Below, one piece after another: positions 26,061 through 38,735 of a stretch of 64,000 nucleotides of DNA. A program made the position numbers and the translations under genes. The stretch is from Stomorhina lunata. Lineage: Eukaryota > Arthropoda > Insecta > Diptera > Rhiniidae. The notes beneath the pieces are model-generated. The model worked only from the letters and a program-made list of their open reading frames with translations. It was not told the DNA's origin and searched no databases. Numbering within the stretch: position 1 is the first letter of the stretch; each line of letters starts with the position of its first letter. The DNA lies in NCBI GenBank assembly GCA_933228675.1, contig OW121740.1, positions 38,046,992 to 38,110,991 on the forward strand. Direction: 5' to 3'.

Positions 26061-27899
26061 TAAAATTTTTGTTTTTATACCCTTCACCAATAGGTAAAAG
26101 GGTATTATAAGTTTGTGATTCCGTTTGTAATTTTCGTAGACCCCATAAAAATTATACCGATCGACTCAGAATCGGGAGGAGAATCGATTAAGCGATGTCC
26201 GTCTGTCTGTCTGTCTGTCCGTCTGCTATTAGATTTCATTAAAATCGGTTAATAAACACCGAAAATATCGAAAAAATACCAAAAATTAGACGAAAATTTT
26301 AAAATTTTTGATTGGAACACACTTTTAAATAACAAGATAGAAAAGATACTCCTGGTGTACATGTGATAATATGTTATATATCAGATTGTAGGAAATAGTT
26401 TCCCAAAGCACTCTGTAAAATTTTATCAAAATCGGTCCATAAACAACTGAGATATCGCCAAAACACTGAATTTAATGTATCGCAAATTGCCCAAAGTTCG
26501 CATTAGAGAATGTTTGTTGAAAAAATGAAATGCAGAAATAGGAAAAACCATCCTCCTTTAGCACGGACCTGTATAAATTTTATATCAGATATTAGGAAAT
26601 CCCCCCGCCAAGCACGTTATTAAATTTTATCAGAAGCGGTCCATAAACAATTGAGATATCGCCATAACACTACATTTGATGTACAGCAAATTGCCCAAAG
26701 TTCGTGTCTAAGAAATTTTGTTTACATTTTGTAGGTATTGTTTTAGCGATATCTCAGGTGTTTATGGACCGATTGTGATGAAATTTGACATCGTTCTTTG
26801 TGTGAGGATTTTCTTAAATCTATACTCCACAAATCTGATTACGAATACCATTCAAATTGTACCGATCAACTCAGAATCGGCAGGAGAATCAATTTCGCGA
26901 CCTCCGTCCGTCCGTCTGTTTGTCTGTCTGTCCGTCCGTCTGTTTGTTTGTCCGTCCGTCCGTCTGTTTTTTTTTGTCCGTCCGTCTACCTGTCTGTAAT
27001 TTTTTCTGTTGTAGTCAAGTTTTTGGAGCTCCTGATTTGTCGATATCTCAGGTGTTTATTTTGATGAAATTTAATAGCGTCCTTCGCAGGGGATTACCTA
27101 AATCCTGATGCATTCGGTAATTTGTGGTAGATATAATTTAGCGTTTAAGCGATGGTGTTTTAATCGACAATGATAAAATTCAGGGTGGGACAATATCCTA
27201 AAATTTTGTGTAAAATCCAGGAGCTCCACAAATCTGATTTTAGCATTAATCTTAATTTAGTGTCTGACTTTTGAACACTATGATAACATTTGAGAATGTA
27301 TTATATATCAAATTATAGGTAATCTTCCTAGGAAGTACAAAAATGCAGCTAATTACATGATATCCGTTCAAAACCTACATATGTATGTAAGTATCTCACA
27401 TATCAACGAAAATTTAAATTTTTTAATTGCAATTGGGAGAAATCCGTTCACGTTTGACAATTGATCCCGTATAACTTCGCCTAAGATACGATGATGACAT
27501 TTAGTATTAAGACGTTGTACAATATTGATATTCAGGGCGATAGCGCCTAAAATAAACTTTCTAGAGAACAACATTTGACAAAAGTATTTCTGATCTCTTG
27601 AAAAGTTCAATATTGAAAATGGGCGAGCTCTATTCACATTTAGTGAAATCTCCCATATAACCCCGACCGGGAGTCGATTTAATGCTGATAAACTAAATCA
27701 CATTAAAATTGCCCAAGGAACTTGAGCAAAACTTTCCAAACATCCATCGGACAGATCGAAAGAACAATACATCCCAAATATTATTGATGAAGTGTTCATT
27801 TTAATTAATTAACTAACTTCAGACTAAGCTATATATTTCCATTCAAAAGCTATATATTTCACGTATCTTATCTTATCTTATATTCTTAAACGAGCAATA

Positions 27900-27903
<4 letters not shown>

Positions 27904-27949
<46 letters not shown>
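27904..27949. repeat. (TA)n microsatellite in B1
   Basis: About 46 bp of alternating TA, 38 bp inside the 5' end of B1. The same tract is longer in B2 and B3. Confidence 0.97.
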
Positions 27950-27951
<2 letters not shown>

Positions 27952-28595
27952 GGCTATCTCGAAAACGGCTCTAACGATTTTGATAAAATTTGGACAGTGG
28001 GTATCTTTTTTTATGTATAGGTCGAAGAAGAAGGGACTTTTGGAACTTTTACCTCTAAGAGGGTAAAAACGGGTAAAAAGGGGAAAAAATCGAAAACGCT
28101 ATGTCTCCTAAAGTAATAGGTATAGAAACAAAATTAAAATTACGTTTTAAACAGCTTTGAAAATAAGCGGACAGGTGTTTGGTACTTTTTTGAAACTATG
28201 TCCGATAGGGGGTAAAAAAGGGTGAAAATAGTTTTTTTGGCACCTTTTTAACCCACTCTTATATTTTAAACTAAAGAATATAGAAAGAAACTTGGTACTG
28301 CAATCAATAGATGTAAAAAAAACATGAAACACGTATTTGGTACTTTTTTGATTTTGGAGCCAAAATGGGTAAGAAAGGGATAAAATGATAACTTAACATC
28401 TCCAAAGTAATATGAATAGGAACATTATACATTATGTTAAATGCGTTTTAAAAAAATGTACCGAATTCAATTGGCACCAAAAAAGTACCAAATATACATA
28501 TGGAACTTTTAGAAATTAGGGAATAAAAAGGGGGAAAAATTAGTATTATTTTAAACAAATGAATGTTTGTCTGTATGTATGTTCTTTATAGAATA

Positions 28596-29236
28596 GTAAA
28601 CTGTGAATTTGATTGTGTTATGCTCTTTAGCGAAGATGTTGCGGATAAGCCGGCGAAGGTTTTAAAGTTGATAAGACTAATTTCCGACAGATGGCGCCAC
28701 TGAAAATTACTAAAAATTAATTAAATCGTAAACTGTACATTTGATCATGCTATGATCTTTAGCAAAGTTGTAGCGCATGAGCCGACGAAGGCTTTTTAGT
28801 TGGTATGAATAATTTCCGACAGGTGGCGCTACAGAAACTTACTCAAAGTCAATTTAATCGTAATCTGTACATTTAATCATGCTACAATCTTTAGAAAAGT
28901 TGTTGCACATGAGCCGACGAAGGTTTCTTAGTTGGTATGAAGAAATTTCGACAGGTGGCGCTACTGAAATTTACTCAAAGTCAATTTAATCGTATGCTGT
29001 ACATTTAATCATGCTATAATCTTCAGCAAAGTTGTTACGGATAAGCCGAAGAAGGTTTATGAATTGGAATAAGCAATGTCCGACAGGTGGCGCCACGGAA
29101 AACTACTCAAAATGAATTAAATCGTAAACTGTGCATTTGATCTGACTATAATCTTTAGCAAAGTTGTTGCGCATGAGTCGACAGAGGTTTCTGTTGATAT
29201 GAATAATTTCCGAAATTATTTAAAATGAGTTAAACT
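28596..29236 (+). repeat. 132-bp minisatellite in B1, about 5 units
   Basis: The motif GTAAACTGTACATTTGATC (with variants) recurs at 28596, 28728, 28860, 28992 and 29124, a spacing of exactly 132 bp; the next start, at 29237, comes after a shortened unit. Each unit also holds AGCAAAGTTGTTGC and GACAGGTGGCGCCAC. Units differ by roughly 10-20%. The array is present in B2 and B3 too. Confidence 0.9.
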
Positions 29237-29834
29237 GTAAACTATGTGTTGGTCGGACAAAATAAATCAAATAATTCAAAATTAATTGAATATTTCTACA
29301 ATGTCTTTCCTCTAAATTTATTTTAGCACTTTATAATATAAAATACATAAAAACTTTAAAATTTTCCTCAAAATGCTTATCATAAAGCTCCGAGCAAGGC
29401 TCGGTCTACCAGGTACTGTATCTAAAACTAAGAGTGTATACCCTATAATTTTAAGGCTTATCATTGTTAAAGCTTTGACCTAAATCAGTCCGCTAACTTC
29501 AGAGTTTTACATAACTAATCAAGAACTTTTACTAGTTGGATAATTCGTACGAATTAAAGTGCACAACCCTCACTGGGCACAGTGTTTTTGAGTTGCATGC
29601 CAGAATACTTAAACTTCATCAAATCGATGTGCTATTTCAAATGTAAGGGCATCTACATTTTGAAGCATCTTTTCTGCATGGTTTATCTGGTCTATCGAAC
29701 TTTATTAAATGTTCGTAAAATATGTGTCTATGACTTAAATATGCATTCTCTATTTGTAGTCTAGTAATCATTATCTTTAACAAAGGGACCACTTTAGAAC
29801 CCAAGTGAAGCTTCCCTAGACATCAGCCACCTTG

Positions 29835-29856
29835 CCTAACCTAACCTAACCTAACC
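29835..29856 (-). repeat. Four CCTAA repeats
   Basis: CCTAACCTAACCTAACCTAA lies inside element A copy 1 and is missing from copy 2 (which has CCCAACTAAACC). It matches the ancestral arthropod TTAGG telomere unit, which Diptera have lost; a local slippage product is more likely. Confidence 0.8.
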
Positions 29857-30016
29857 TTTGGGTGCATAACTATTCTAGATGATGACGCCACCGAAAAGCT
29901 TTTCTTTTTCCGACTCTTAATTTTAAAGACTCTTTGCATATAATACTAGTATAACCAAATTTTGCTAGGAATTACATTAAGTACTTTTGCAACGCCATTG
30001 GTGAAGGGTATCCAAG

Positions 30017-30033
30017 ATTCGGCAAAGCCGAAT
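30017..30033 (+). other. 3' terminal hairpin of A1
   Basis: ATTCGGC-AAA-GCCGAAT, a perfect 7-bp stem with a 3-nt loop, about 18 nt from the end of the element. Conserved in A2. Confidence 0.9.
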
Positions 30034-30314
30034 ATACCACTCTTACTTGTTAAAATCAAACATTGAATTATTTATTTTTTGAAGTGTTTATTATTGACTT
30101 GCAACAATATGCAACATTTTAGACATAATAATAAGTACCTGGTAGACCGAGCCTTGCTCGGAGCTTTATGATAAGCATTTTGAGGAAAATTTTAAAGTTT
30201 TTATATATTTTATATTATAAAGTGCTAAAATAAATTTAGAGGAAAGACATTGTAGAAATATTCAGTTAATTTTGAATTATTTGATTTATTTTGTCCGACC
30301 AACACATAGTTTGC

Positions 30315-30962
30315 ATAGTTTACAGTTTAACTCATTTTGAATAATTTTGGAAATTATTCATATCAACAGAAACCTCTGTCGACTCATGCGCAACAACTTT
30401 GCTAAAGATTATAGTCTGATCAAATGCACAGTTTACGATTTAATTCATTTTGAGTAGTTTTCTGTGGCGCCACCTGTCGCACTTTGCTTATTCCAATTCA
30501 TAAACCTTCTTCGGCTTATCCGTAACAACTTTGCTGAAGATTATAGCATGATTAAATGTACAGCATACGATTAAATTGACTTTGAGTAAATTTCAGTAGC
30601 GCCACCTGTCGAAATTTCTTCATACCAACTAAGAAACCTTCGTCGGCTCATGTGCAACAACTTTGCTAAAGATTGTAGCACGATTAAGTGTACAGATTAC
30701 GATTAAATTGACTTTGAGTAAGTTTCTGTAGCGCCACCTGTCGGAAATTATTCATACCAACTAAAAAGCCTTCTTCGGCTCATGCGCTACAACTTTGCTA
30801 AAGATCATAGCATGATCAAATGTACAGTTTACGATTTAATTAATTTTTAGTAATTTTCAGTGGCGCCATCTGTCGGAAATTAGTCTTATCAACTTTAAAA
30901 CCTTCGCCGGCTTATCCGCAACATCTTCGCTAAAGAGCATAACACAATTAAATTCACAGTTT
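30315..30962 (-). repeat. 132-bp minisatellite in B2
   Basis: Reverse-complement copy of the array in B1, with the same unit order (the shortened unit is at the left here). The GGCGCCACCTGTCG and TTTGCTAAAGAT motifs mark each unit. Confidence 0.88.
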
Positions 30963-31606
30963 CCTATTCTATAAAGAACATACATACAGACAAACATTCA
31001 TTTGTTTAAAATAATACTAATTTTCCCCCTTTTTATTCCCTAATTTCTAAAAGTTCCATATGTATATTTGGTACTTTTTTGGTGCCAATTGAATTCGGTA
31101 CATTTTTTTAAAACGCATTTAACATAATGTATAATGTTCCTATTCATATTACTTTGGAGATGTTAAGTTATCATTTTATCCCTTTTTTACCCATTTTGGC
31201 TCCAAAATCAAAAAAGTACCAAATACGTGTTTCATGTTTTTTTTACATCTATTGATTGCAGTACCAAGTTTCTTTCTATATTCTTTAGTTTAAAATATAA
31301 GAGTGGGTTAAAAAGGTGCCAAAAAAACTATTTTCACCCTTTTTTACCCCCTATCGGACATAGTTTCAAAAAAGTACCAAACACCTGTCCGCTTATTTTC
31401 AAAGGTGTTTAAAACGTAATTTTAATTTTGTTTCTATACCTATTACTTTAGGAGACATAGCGTTTTCGATTTTTTCCCCTTTTTACCCGTTTTTACCCTC
31501 TTAGAGGTAAAAGTTCCAAAAGTCCCTTCTTCTTCGACCTATACATCAAAAAAGATACCCACTGTCCAAATTTTATCAAAATCGTTAGAGCCGTTTTCGA
31601 GATAGC

Positions 31607-31714
<108 letters not shown>

Positions 31715-31747
31715 CAATTATTGCTCGTTTAAGAATATAAGATAAGA

Positions 31748-33323
31748 TAATTTAATTTATGTTTTAACATATGGAAAGAAATTTTTGTTTAGTACTAAAA
31801 ACTGTCAAAAATATTTGTGAAAATATAATGTTAAACTGTAAACCATATGGTTTTTAAATCATATTACGTTTAAGAGATTCAATAATGAATAATACATAAC
31901 TACACCCTTAAACGTCAGTATGAAAATAAGATTTATATTAAAATTTGATTCAAAAAGATAAAGAGATACATTTTTATTTTGCTTCAGTTTTTTTTTCGTA
32001 TATTTTTTTTTATCATTCTTAAGTCAAGGTAAACTGCCATGTCTGAGATATGCTGATGCAACAGAAAATAACTCATTATTATTCATACTTTGTTTTTGGA
32101 TGATTGGTCATCCTTTGAGAATCCTTCGACTATTTACAATCTTGTTGAACATTTTCGGCATTCTTTATTTTTCTGAAGAGTTTTCTTATGTAAGAAGAAT
32201 ATCAATTTATAGACTTAAGTGCATATATTGAAGTTTAACAATTTAATTTATAGATGGAATTACATTGAATAGCATTGAATTGCCACTTACAAAATTTTTA
32301 ACAGAAAGACAATTTTATAGTTTTTTTTTACTATATGGGAAGATAAATAAGGCAATCTTTGAACAGTAAATAGGAGTCTCACTCAGATATAGTGTAATTA
32401 TGTTGTGATTTAACAAAAGTAATCTCACTTTCCATTTAACGAAGTCCAAAAGACTGCAAAAATGCATCCCTATAAAAACCTCATTAGAAATATTAAAAGT
32501 CAGTCTTGCAGATACTTCAGTAGCGGCTTAGAAGGTTTATCCGATACTAACAGATACTGTAAAATACTGACAACCTTAGCTTCTGTTGTACAATTTCTCT
32601 TTTAACAGCCAAAAGAATGACTTGGTTTATTACCCCCGTAGGAGTCTCACTACAGTAAAAATACAGTGCTTCTTTCCTGGCTGCTTTTCAATCCATTAAG
32701 GTTTCTTAATTCTCAATTGTCACAGTTCTGTGAAATTCTTGTGGACTAAGCCCTGCTTAACACTTCATTCTTCCATAGTAAACGTTTCTCTGCTTTGAAG
32801 GTTTATATAACACTTGGCAGATGGAAAAAAACTTTTCAAATACTTTTATTTACTAATATTTTTCTAAGAACATCATCAGTAACTTTTTGTAAAACAGCAA
32901 AATTCAGCTGCTGTAAATCAACATATAAAAAAATTAATCACAAATTTAAATATTTTTTCTGCTCATATACATATAAATTATTACACACATATAAACATAT
33001 CTATTATTACTTCACACATACTAAAAAACTCTTTTACATTTCAAGGAAAACACTTAAAATTTAACATTCAAATGAGTCAGGCCATATAAAATACATACAA
33101 ATATTTATGTATTGTACGAATACAACCAATTGTATGGTTTTGGGTTTTTTGAAACCACAAATAAACTGAAATGTTTCCAAACATGTCGGGCATATTGCAC
33201 AGTGGGGACAGAGTGTATTTTGAAGAAATAAAACGTTACTTAGTTGAAGATAGTTTTAAGGCAAAATATTAACCATGTATAATACGTTTTGACTTATACA
33301 AAAATTATTTAAAATTTTCCTTT
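31748..33323. other. AT-rich unique stretch between B2 and A2
   Basis: No gene, RNA or mobile element recognised. A TAGGAGTCTCACT motif occurs at about 32370 and 32640, with no further similarity seen. An 89-codon frame at 32795-33064 is AT-driven and unremarkable. Confidence 0.5.
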
Positions 33324-33456
33324 TTATACCCTTCACCAATAGGTGAAAGGGTATTATAAGTTTGTGATTCCGTTTGTAATTTTTTTATTAGTGATCGTGG
33401 ACCCCATAAAAATTATACCGATCGACTCAGAATCGGGAGGAGAATCGATTAAGCGA

Positions 33457-33800
<344 letters not shown>

Positions 33801-34555
33801 CGTCCGTCCGTCTGTCTTCTGTCTGTCTGCCTGTTGAAATCAAGTTTCTAAAGAAGGACCTACATAAATTATATACCAGATTTGAGGGAATTCTCCCGCA
33901 ATGAACGCTATTAAATTTCATTAAAATGGGTTTATAAACACCGAAAATATCGAAAAAATACCAAAAATTAGACGAAAATTTTAAAATTTTTGATTGAAAC
34001 ACACTTTTAAATAACAAGAGAAAAAAGATATTCCTGGTGCCCCAGAGTACTCTGTAAAATTTTATCAAAATCGGTCCATAAACCACTGAGATATCACCAA
34101 AACACTAAATTTGATGTATTGCAAATTGCCCAAAGTACGCATTAGAAAATATTTGTTGAAAAAATGAAATGCAGGAATAGGAAAAACCATCCTCCTTTAG
34201 CACGGACATACATAAATTTTATATCAGATTTTAGGAAATTCTCCCGCCAAGAACGTTATTTAATTTTATCAAAAGCGGTCCATAAACAACTGAGATATCG
34301 CCAAAACACTACTTGTGATGTGCAGCAAATTCCCCAAAGTACATGTCTAAGAAATTTTGTTGACATTTTGTAAGTATTGTTTCAGCGATATCTCAGGTGT
34401 TTATGGACCGATTGTGATGAAATTTGACAGCTTTCTTTGTGGGAGGATTTCCTAAAATCTGATGTATAAACTCTACAAATCTGATTATGAATACCATTCA
34501 AATTGTACCGATCGACACAGAATCGGCAGGAGAATCGATTTCGCTACCTCCGTCC

Positions 34556-34598
<43 letters not shown>

Positions 34599-35176
34599 CG
34601 TCTGTTTGTCTGTCCGTCCGTCCGTCTACCTGTCTGTACTTTCTTCTGTTGTAGTCAAGTTTTTGGAGCTCCTGTTTTGTCGATATCTCAAATGTTTATT
34701 TTGATGAAATTTAATAGCGTACTTCGCATGGGATTACCTAAACTCTGATGCATTCGGTAATTTGTGGTAGATATAATTTAGTGTTTAAGCGATATTTCCG
34801 GTGTTTTGATCGACAATGATGAATTTTAGGGTGAGACGATATCCTAAAATTTTGTGTAAAATGCATATGTTTATACCTTCAAAGAGCTCCACAAATCTGA
34901 TTTTAGCAGACAGACACACTGCATTTATCTTAATTTTGTGTCTGACTTTTGAACATTATGATAACATTTGAGAATGTATAATATATCAAATTATAGGTAA
35001 TCTTCCTAGGAAGTACAAAAATGGAGCTAAGAAAAATAAAATTTTTTAATTGCAATTGGGAGAAATCCGTGCACGTTTAACAGTTGCTTCCGTATAACTT
35101 CGCCTAAAGGCAATCTCTTAGTAGCTAATAAATTACAAATTATAATAGATACGATGATGACATTTAGAAAGACAAA

Positions 35177-35334
35177 AGCTGTTTTCCAGAACTACCAATA
35201 CTGTGCAATATTGTACAAGTTTTAATCAGAAACTACAGGAAAGTGTTCCTGTACTGAAAAAATATGACTTAATTGTAATTTCTGGTTAAAAATTGTACAA
35301 TATTGCATAGTATTGGTAGTTCTGGAACACAGCT
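35177..35334. mobile_element. 158-bp MITE nested in A2
   Basis: Long terminal inverted repeats of about 56 bp begin AGCTGTTTTCCAGAACTACC on the left and AGCTGTGTTCCAGAACTACC on the right strand, with about five mismatches. They leave only about 45 bp of centre. Absent from the same place in A1. The superfamily is not clear; no obvious target duplication. Confidence 0.75.
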
Positions 35335-36186
35335 GTTGTAAAATATCGTTATTCAGGGCGATAGCGCCTAAAATAAACTTTCTAGAGGGACAACATTTGA
35401 CAAAAGTATTTCTGATCTCTTGAAAAGTTCGGTATTGAAAACGGTCGAGCTCTGTTCACATTTAGTGAAATCTCCCATATAAGCCCGACCGGGAATCACT
35501 TTAATGCTGATAAATTAAATCACATTATAATTGCACAAAGAACTAGAGCAAAACTTTCCACACATCCATCGGACAGACCGAAAGACAATGCATTATTATT
35601 GATGAAGTATTTAGATACGTATGTATCTAAAACTAAGAGTTTATACCCTATAATTCTAAGGCTTGTTTACATTGACAATCATTGTTAAAGCTTTGACCTA
35701 ATTTCAAAGTTTTTTATAACTAATCAAGAACTTTTACTAGTTGGATAATTCGTACGAATTAAAGTACACAACCCTCACTGGGCACTGTGTTTTTGGGTTG
35801 CATGCCAGAATACTTAATCTTCATCAAATCGATGTGCTTTTGCAAATCTAAGGGCATCTACATTTTGAAGCATGTTCGTAAAATAGACACATATATCGAA
35901 GCTACTGGCTGGCTTAAATAAGCATTCTCTACCTGCCCAACTAAACCTTTGGGTCCATAACTATTCTAGATGATGACGCCACTGAAAAGCTTTTCGTTTT
36001 CCGACATAGCTAAATATTGCTAAGAATTACATTTAGTATGAACAAAAGAAAATTAATATATATATCAAGCATTTTTGTGGGGCTCAACTAAGTCAGTAAT
36101 CAGAAACTATATAATTATCAATATATACTTACGATTTTGTACTTTACTTTTGAAACATTTGGAACCATTAGTGAAGGGTATCCAAG

Positions 36187-36203
36187 ATTCGGCAAAGCCG
36201 AAT
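36187..36203 (+). other. 3' terminal hairpin of A2
   Basis: Identical ATTCGGC-AAA-GCCGAAT hairpin to that in A1, preceded by the same GGTATCCAAG. Confidence 0.9.
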
Positions 36204-36219
36204 ATACCACTCTTACTTT

Positions 36220-36535
36220 TTTATATTTCCCTTTATATAGCACAAATTGTAGACACGTATAAAATGTTGTACATTGTTCTTGATGGTAAATATTGGCAGT
36301 CTACAGAGAATTTTGTTTTAAATCCTTTCATATATTGAAAATCCTCAAAAAACAAAGTGATTGCCTGGAATTGTGGCGAAAAACTCGAAAACAGTGGAAA
36401 AAAACTGACTTGCGAAATACACAGTAAAACAAAAGAAAAATAAATGATTAAACTGACTTTTTGTATGTAATGGAAATCAAGCAATTACATTCTAAACCAG
36501 TAAAACAAAAACTGATACTACTACCAAAATAAATA
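36220..36535. other. AT-rich unique spacer
   Basis: Non-coding sequence between A2 and the next MITE-like element. The short frames on both strands have no recognisable features. Confidence 0.5.
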
Positions 36536-36913
36536 CCCTGTAGTAAAACTGGGGTCATATGTCTCCATGTCAACACTTTGTGTAACATCAATTCAAATGT
36601 CCCCAATTTGTGTTCAGTATTGAAATAGTGAATATATAGAGACAACTATTCTAGTATATGTCTGGTGACATTGTCAACGAATGTGTCAACATATATGTAT
36701 ATCAACAGGCCCCGATTTGATCCCAATGTCTCCATTTGGACCAAAAGAACTACTAAGTAAATAGTTGTAATGTCTACTGGTAGATTTCGTAGGAACTCTA
36801 AATGTTAAATGTCAATAGTAGATAACATTGGATGGGGCAAAATAGGCAAGTAGTACTGGAGACATTGTCAATAGCAAAACAGTATTGTTTCTCTGACGGC
36901 ATTTACTGCAGGG
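36536..36913. mobile_element. 378-bp MITE-like element flanked by TA
   Basis: The left end is CCCTGTAGTAAA and the right end, inverted, is CCCTGCAGTAAA. TA lies on both sides (36534-36535 and 36914-36915). The interior is rich in ATGTC/GACAT and TGTCAAC motifs and has no frame of note. Consistent with a Tc1/mariner-type or other TA-targeting MITE. Confidence 0.6.
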
Positions 36914-37031
36914 TAATAATATCAACGCATGTATTGAAACTAATACTAATATTAATACTAATACTGTTATTCCGCGATGACAACCTGCAACCGTGTCGCA
37001 CAGTGTAACCAGACAAAAGCATATCGACGCC

Positions 37032-37761
37032 TTATATTCAAAAAGTGCTATCTACATTTTTGACCAAAATGGTTTTTAATGGAAATGTGTTCCTTGGCTT
37101 ATTTGTCATATGTTATATAAATTTTAAGGAAGAAAAATAATTTAAAAACATTTTTTTTTATAAATTGTGTTTGTGCTATCTACACATAATCAAAAAATAG
37201 TGCTATCTACATTAAAAATATTTGTGGAAATAATAACAATTGTTATAAAATATACATTGTAATTTGTGATAAACCAACAAAATGGACCACAATTCCCTGC
37301 AACGTACTGTAATCATGGATTTCTAAAATATACTCGGCCTTTGACCTTAACGGATTGTAAATAAACGTCATGTAAGAAAGAGAATACATTGAATTCTATT
37401 GACATATTTATAATAAATCTTGTTTTATTCAAAAAACTTGTTATTTTAATTAAAATTCGTGATATTTTGATAAAAGCTCCAATTATCGTTATATTTTATT
37501 TTTTTTTCTTGTTAAAATAATGCTATCTACTTGCTTTAGTACTTGAAACGATAAAATTTTAACTCGTAAAAAGTGCTATCTACTATAGAACCGAAAATAT
37601 AAGGAGTTAATAAAAAAACTTAATTTGTGCAAGATCTTAGCTCCGATTTGTATTGTATTGTAAAACAAAGTTTATTTATTTCTCTTATAGTTAATGACAA
37701 AAACAGTTTTTTCCCTCTCCTGTAAAATTGTGAATTTGTAGATAGCACTTTTTGAATATAA
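37032..37761. mobile_element. 730-bp element with 25-bp perfect inverted ends and repeated TGCTATCTAC
   Basis: Left 37032-37056 (TTATATTCAAAAAGTGC onward) and right 37737-37761 are perfect inverted repeats of 25 bp. Weaker symmetry (ATATCGA) continues outside to about 37021 and 37772. TGCTATCTAC occurs at 37046, 37174, 37201, 37521 and 37574, and inverted at 37738. An RTE 3'-end remnant sits within it. No coding region. Confidence 0.7.
37313..37380 (+). mobile_element. Short RTE-like 3' remnant
   Basis: CATGGATTTCTAAAATATAC, then TCGGCCTTTGACCTTAACGG, matches the final coding stretch and stop of the RTE copies at 19009 and 38945. The tail is degraded (ATGTAAGAAAG). Confidence 0.65.
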
Positions 37762-38735
37762 ACCCTCGATATATTTTTCCAACTTTTTTACACAAACATT
37801 TTTCGTTTACATGTAAAATATTGTAGAAAACTTTCATATACATGCGTACACAAAAAATCTCTGCATGATATATTAAGACATAAAAACAAAAGAAGTAAAA
37901 AACCTACAAATTCTCGTGGTTAAAATGTAAAACACAATTTAAAATGTTTATAAAAGACACACAGCCGAAAACTTATAACCAAAAGAGTAACTCCTTTACA
38001 GCATTTCCTGACAATAATTCATTCACTTCTTTTCGTGGTAAAATATTAAAGGAAAGTGTTTTTAAGTAACTCTATGGTATAGTTCCTACTCGTAAAAGTA
38101 GTTATATATTCCAAGTATGTGGCAGTTCTTGTAAATTTATCACATCTTACAGAAGAATTATTGTTCTTGAGGTAAATTTGATAAAATATTTCATATTTCT
38201 TTCTTTCATTCAGAGTGAGAGATAAAGTAAGATTTTGGGTTTATTTAAAGCCATTAAAGTCATAAAATTTAATGTTGCAAAGATTTTACAAAGACATACA
38301 GTAAATTTACAAAATGTAGGTTTTAACACTTTGTTGCACGCATACAATTTACACCAAACAGGACTGAAGACTATTTTCAGACAAAAAAAAATAATTCAAT
38401 ATTTTGAGAGCTGATTTACTTGAGGTATGCTTTAAGACAGATCGTGTGGCTTTCATTTTTTATCAGTTGTATTTTAAACTATTTCACAACCAAATCTTGC
38501 CCCAAAAATATCCAGGTAGAGGATTGACATAGGTAATATTGAGAGCTGAGAATGGCTCCAAATGATGCATGCAAATCAACTTTGTAAGATAGATTTTTAG
38601 TTTCCTAATATTTTCCCTTACTCCTGTATCCACACAACTTGTATACTAAAGCGCTGACTCATATAAAACTGCTGAGTCATCTTAAACTGCTCACCATAGA
38701 AAATAATGAGTTATCTCTAACTGCTAAGTCATCGT
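37762..38735. other. AT-rich unique stretch
   Basis: No gene, RNA or element recognised. Near 38660-38735 the CTGCTGAGTCATC / CTGCTAAGTCATC motif is repeated just before the 28-bp array starts. Confidence 0.5.

Larger units (their letters stand above)
27866..29416 (+). mobile_element. Helitron-like non-autonomous element B, copy 1
   Basis: It begins TCTTATCTTATCTTATATTC and ends CCGAGCAAGGCTCGG (hairpin 29390-29404) plus TCTACCAGGTAC. In all three copies in the window the element lies between an A and a T with no target duplication. Element A copy 2 has the uninterrupted site ACGTATGTATCT. It contains a (TA)n tract, a low-complexity 5' half and a 132-bp minisatellite. No transposase or helicase is encoded. 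The 3' end is GTAC rather than the canonical CTRR, so this is Helitron-like, not a proven Helitron. Confidence 0.75.
26075..30051 (+). mobile_element. Non-autonomous element A, copy 1 (interrupted by B1)
   Basis: It starts TTTATACCCTTCACCAATAGG, runs into GGGTATTATAAGTTTGTG, and ends GGTGAAGGGTATCC, a hairpin (30017-30033) and CTCTTACTTGTTA. Two tetranucleotide (GTCT/GTCC) tracts lie at 26196-26223 and 26903-26998. It is collinear with copy 2 at 33324-36219, apart from the B1 insertion and smaller indels. No coding region. Subterminal inverted TATACCCTTCACC, internal microsatellites and a 3' hairpin resemble Helentron-associated (DINE-1/HINE-like) elements; that class is inference. Confidence 0.75.

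Noticed and set aside
26718..27108. Three overlapping frames of 83-93 residues with VCLS/PSV runs
   Set aside because: They cross the second tetranucleotide tract of element A1 and have counterparts at 34462-34748 in A2 only because the DNA is shared.
29835..29856. Telomere-like CCTAA repeats
   Set aside because: Only four units, inside a mobile element; flies do not use TTAGG telomeres.
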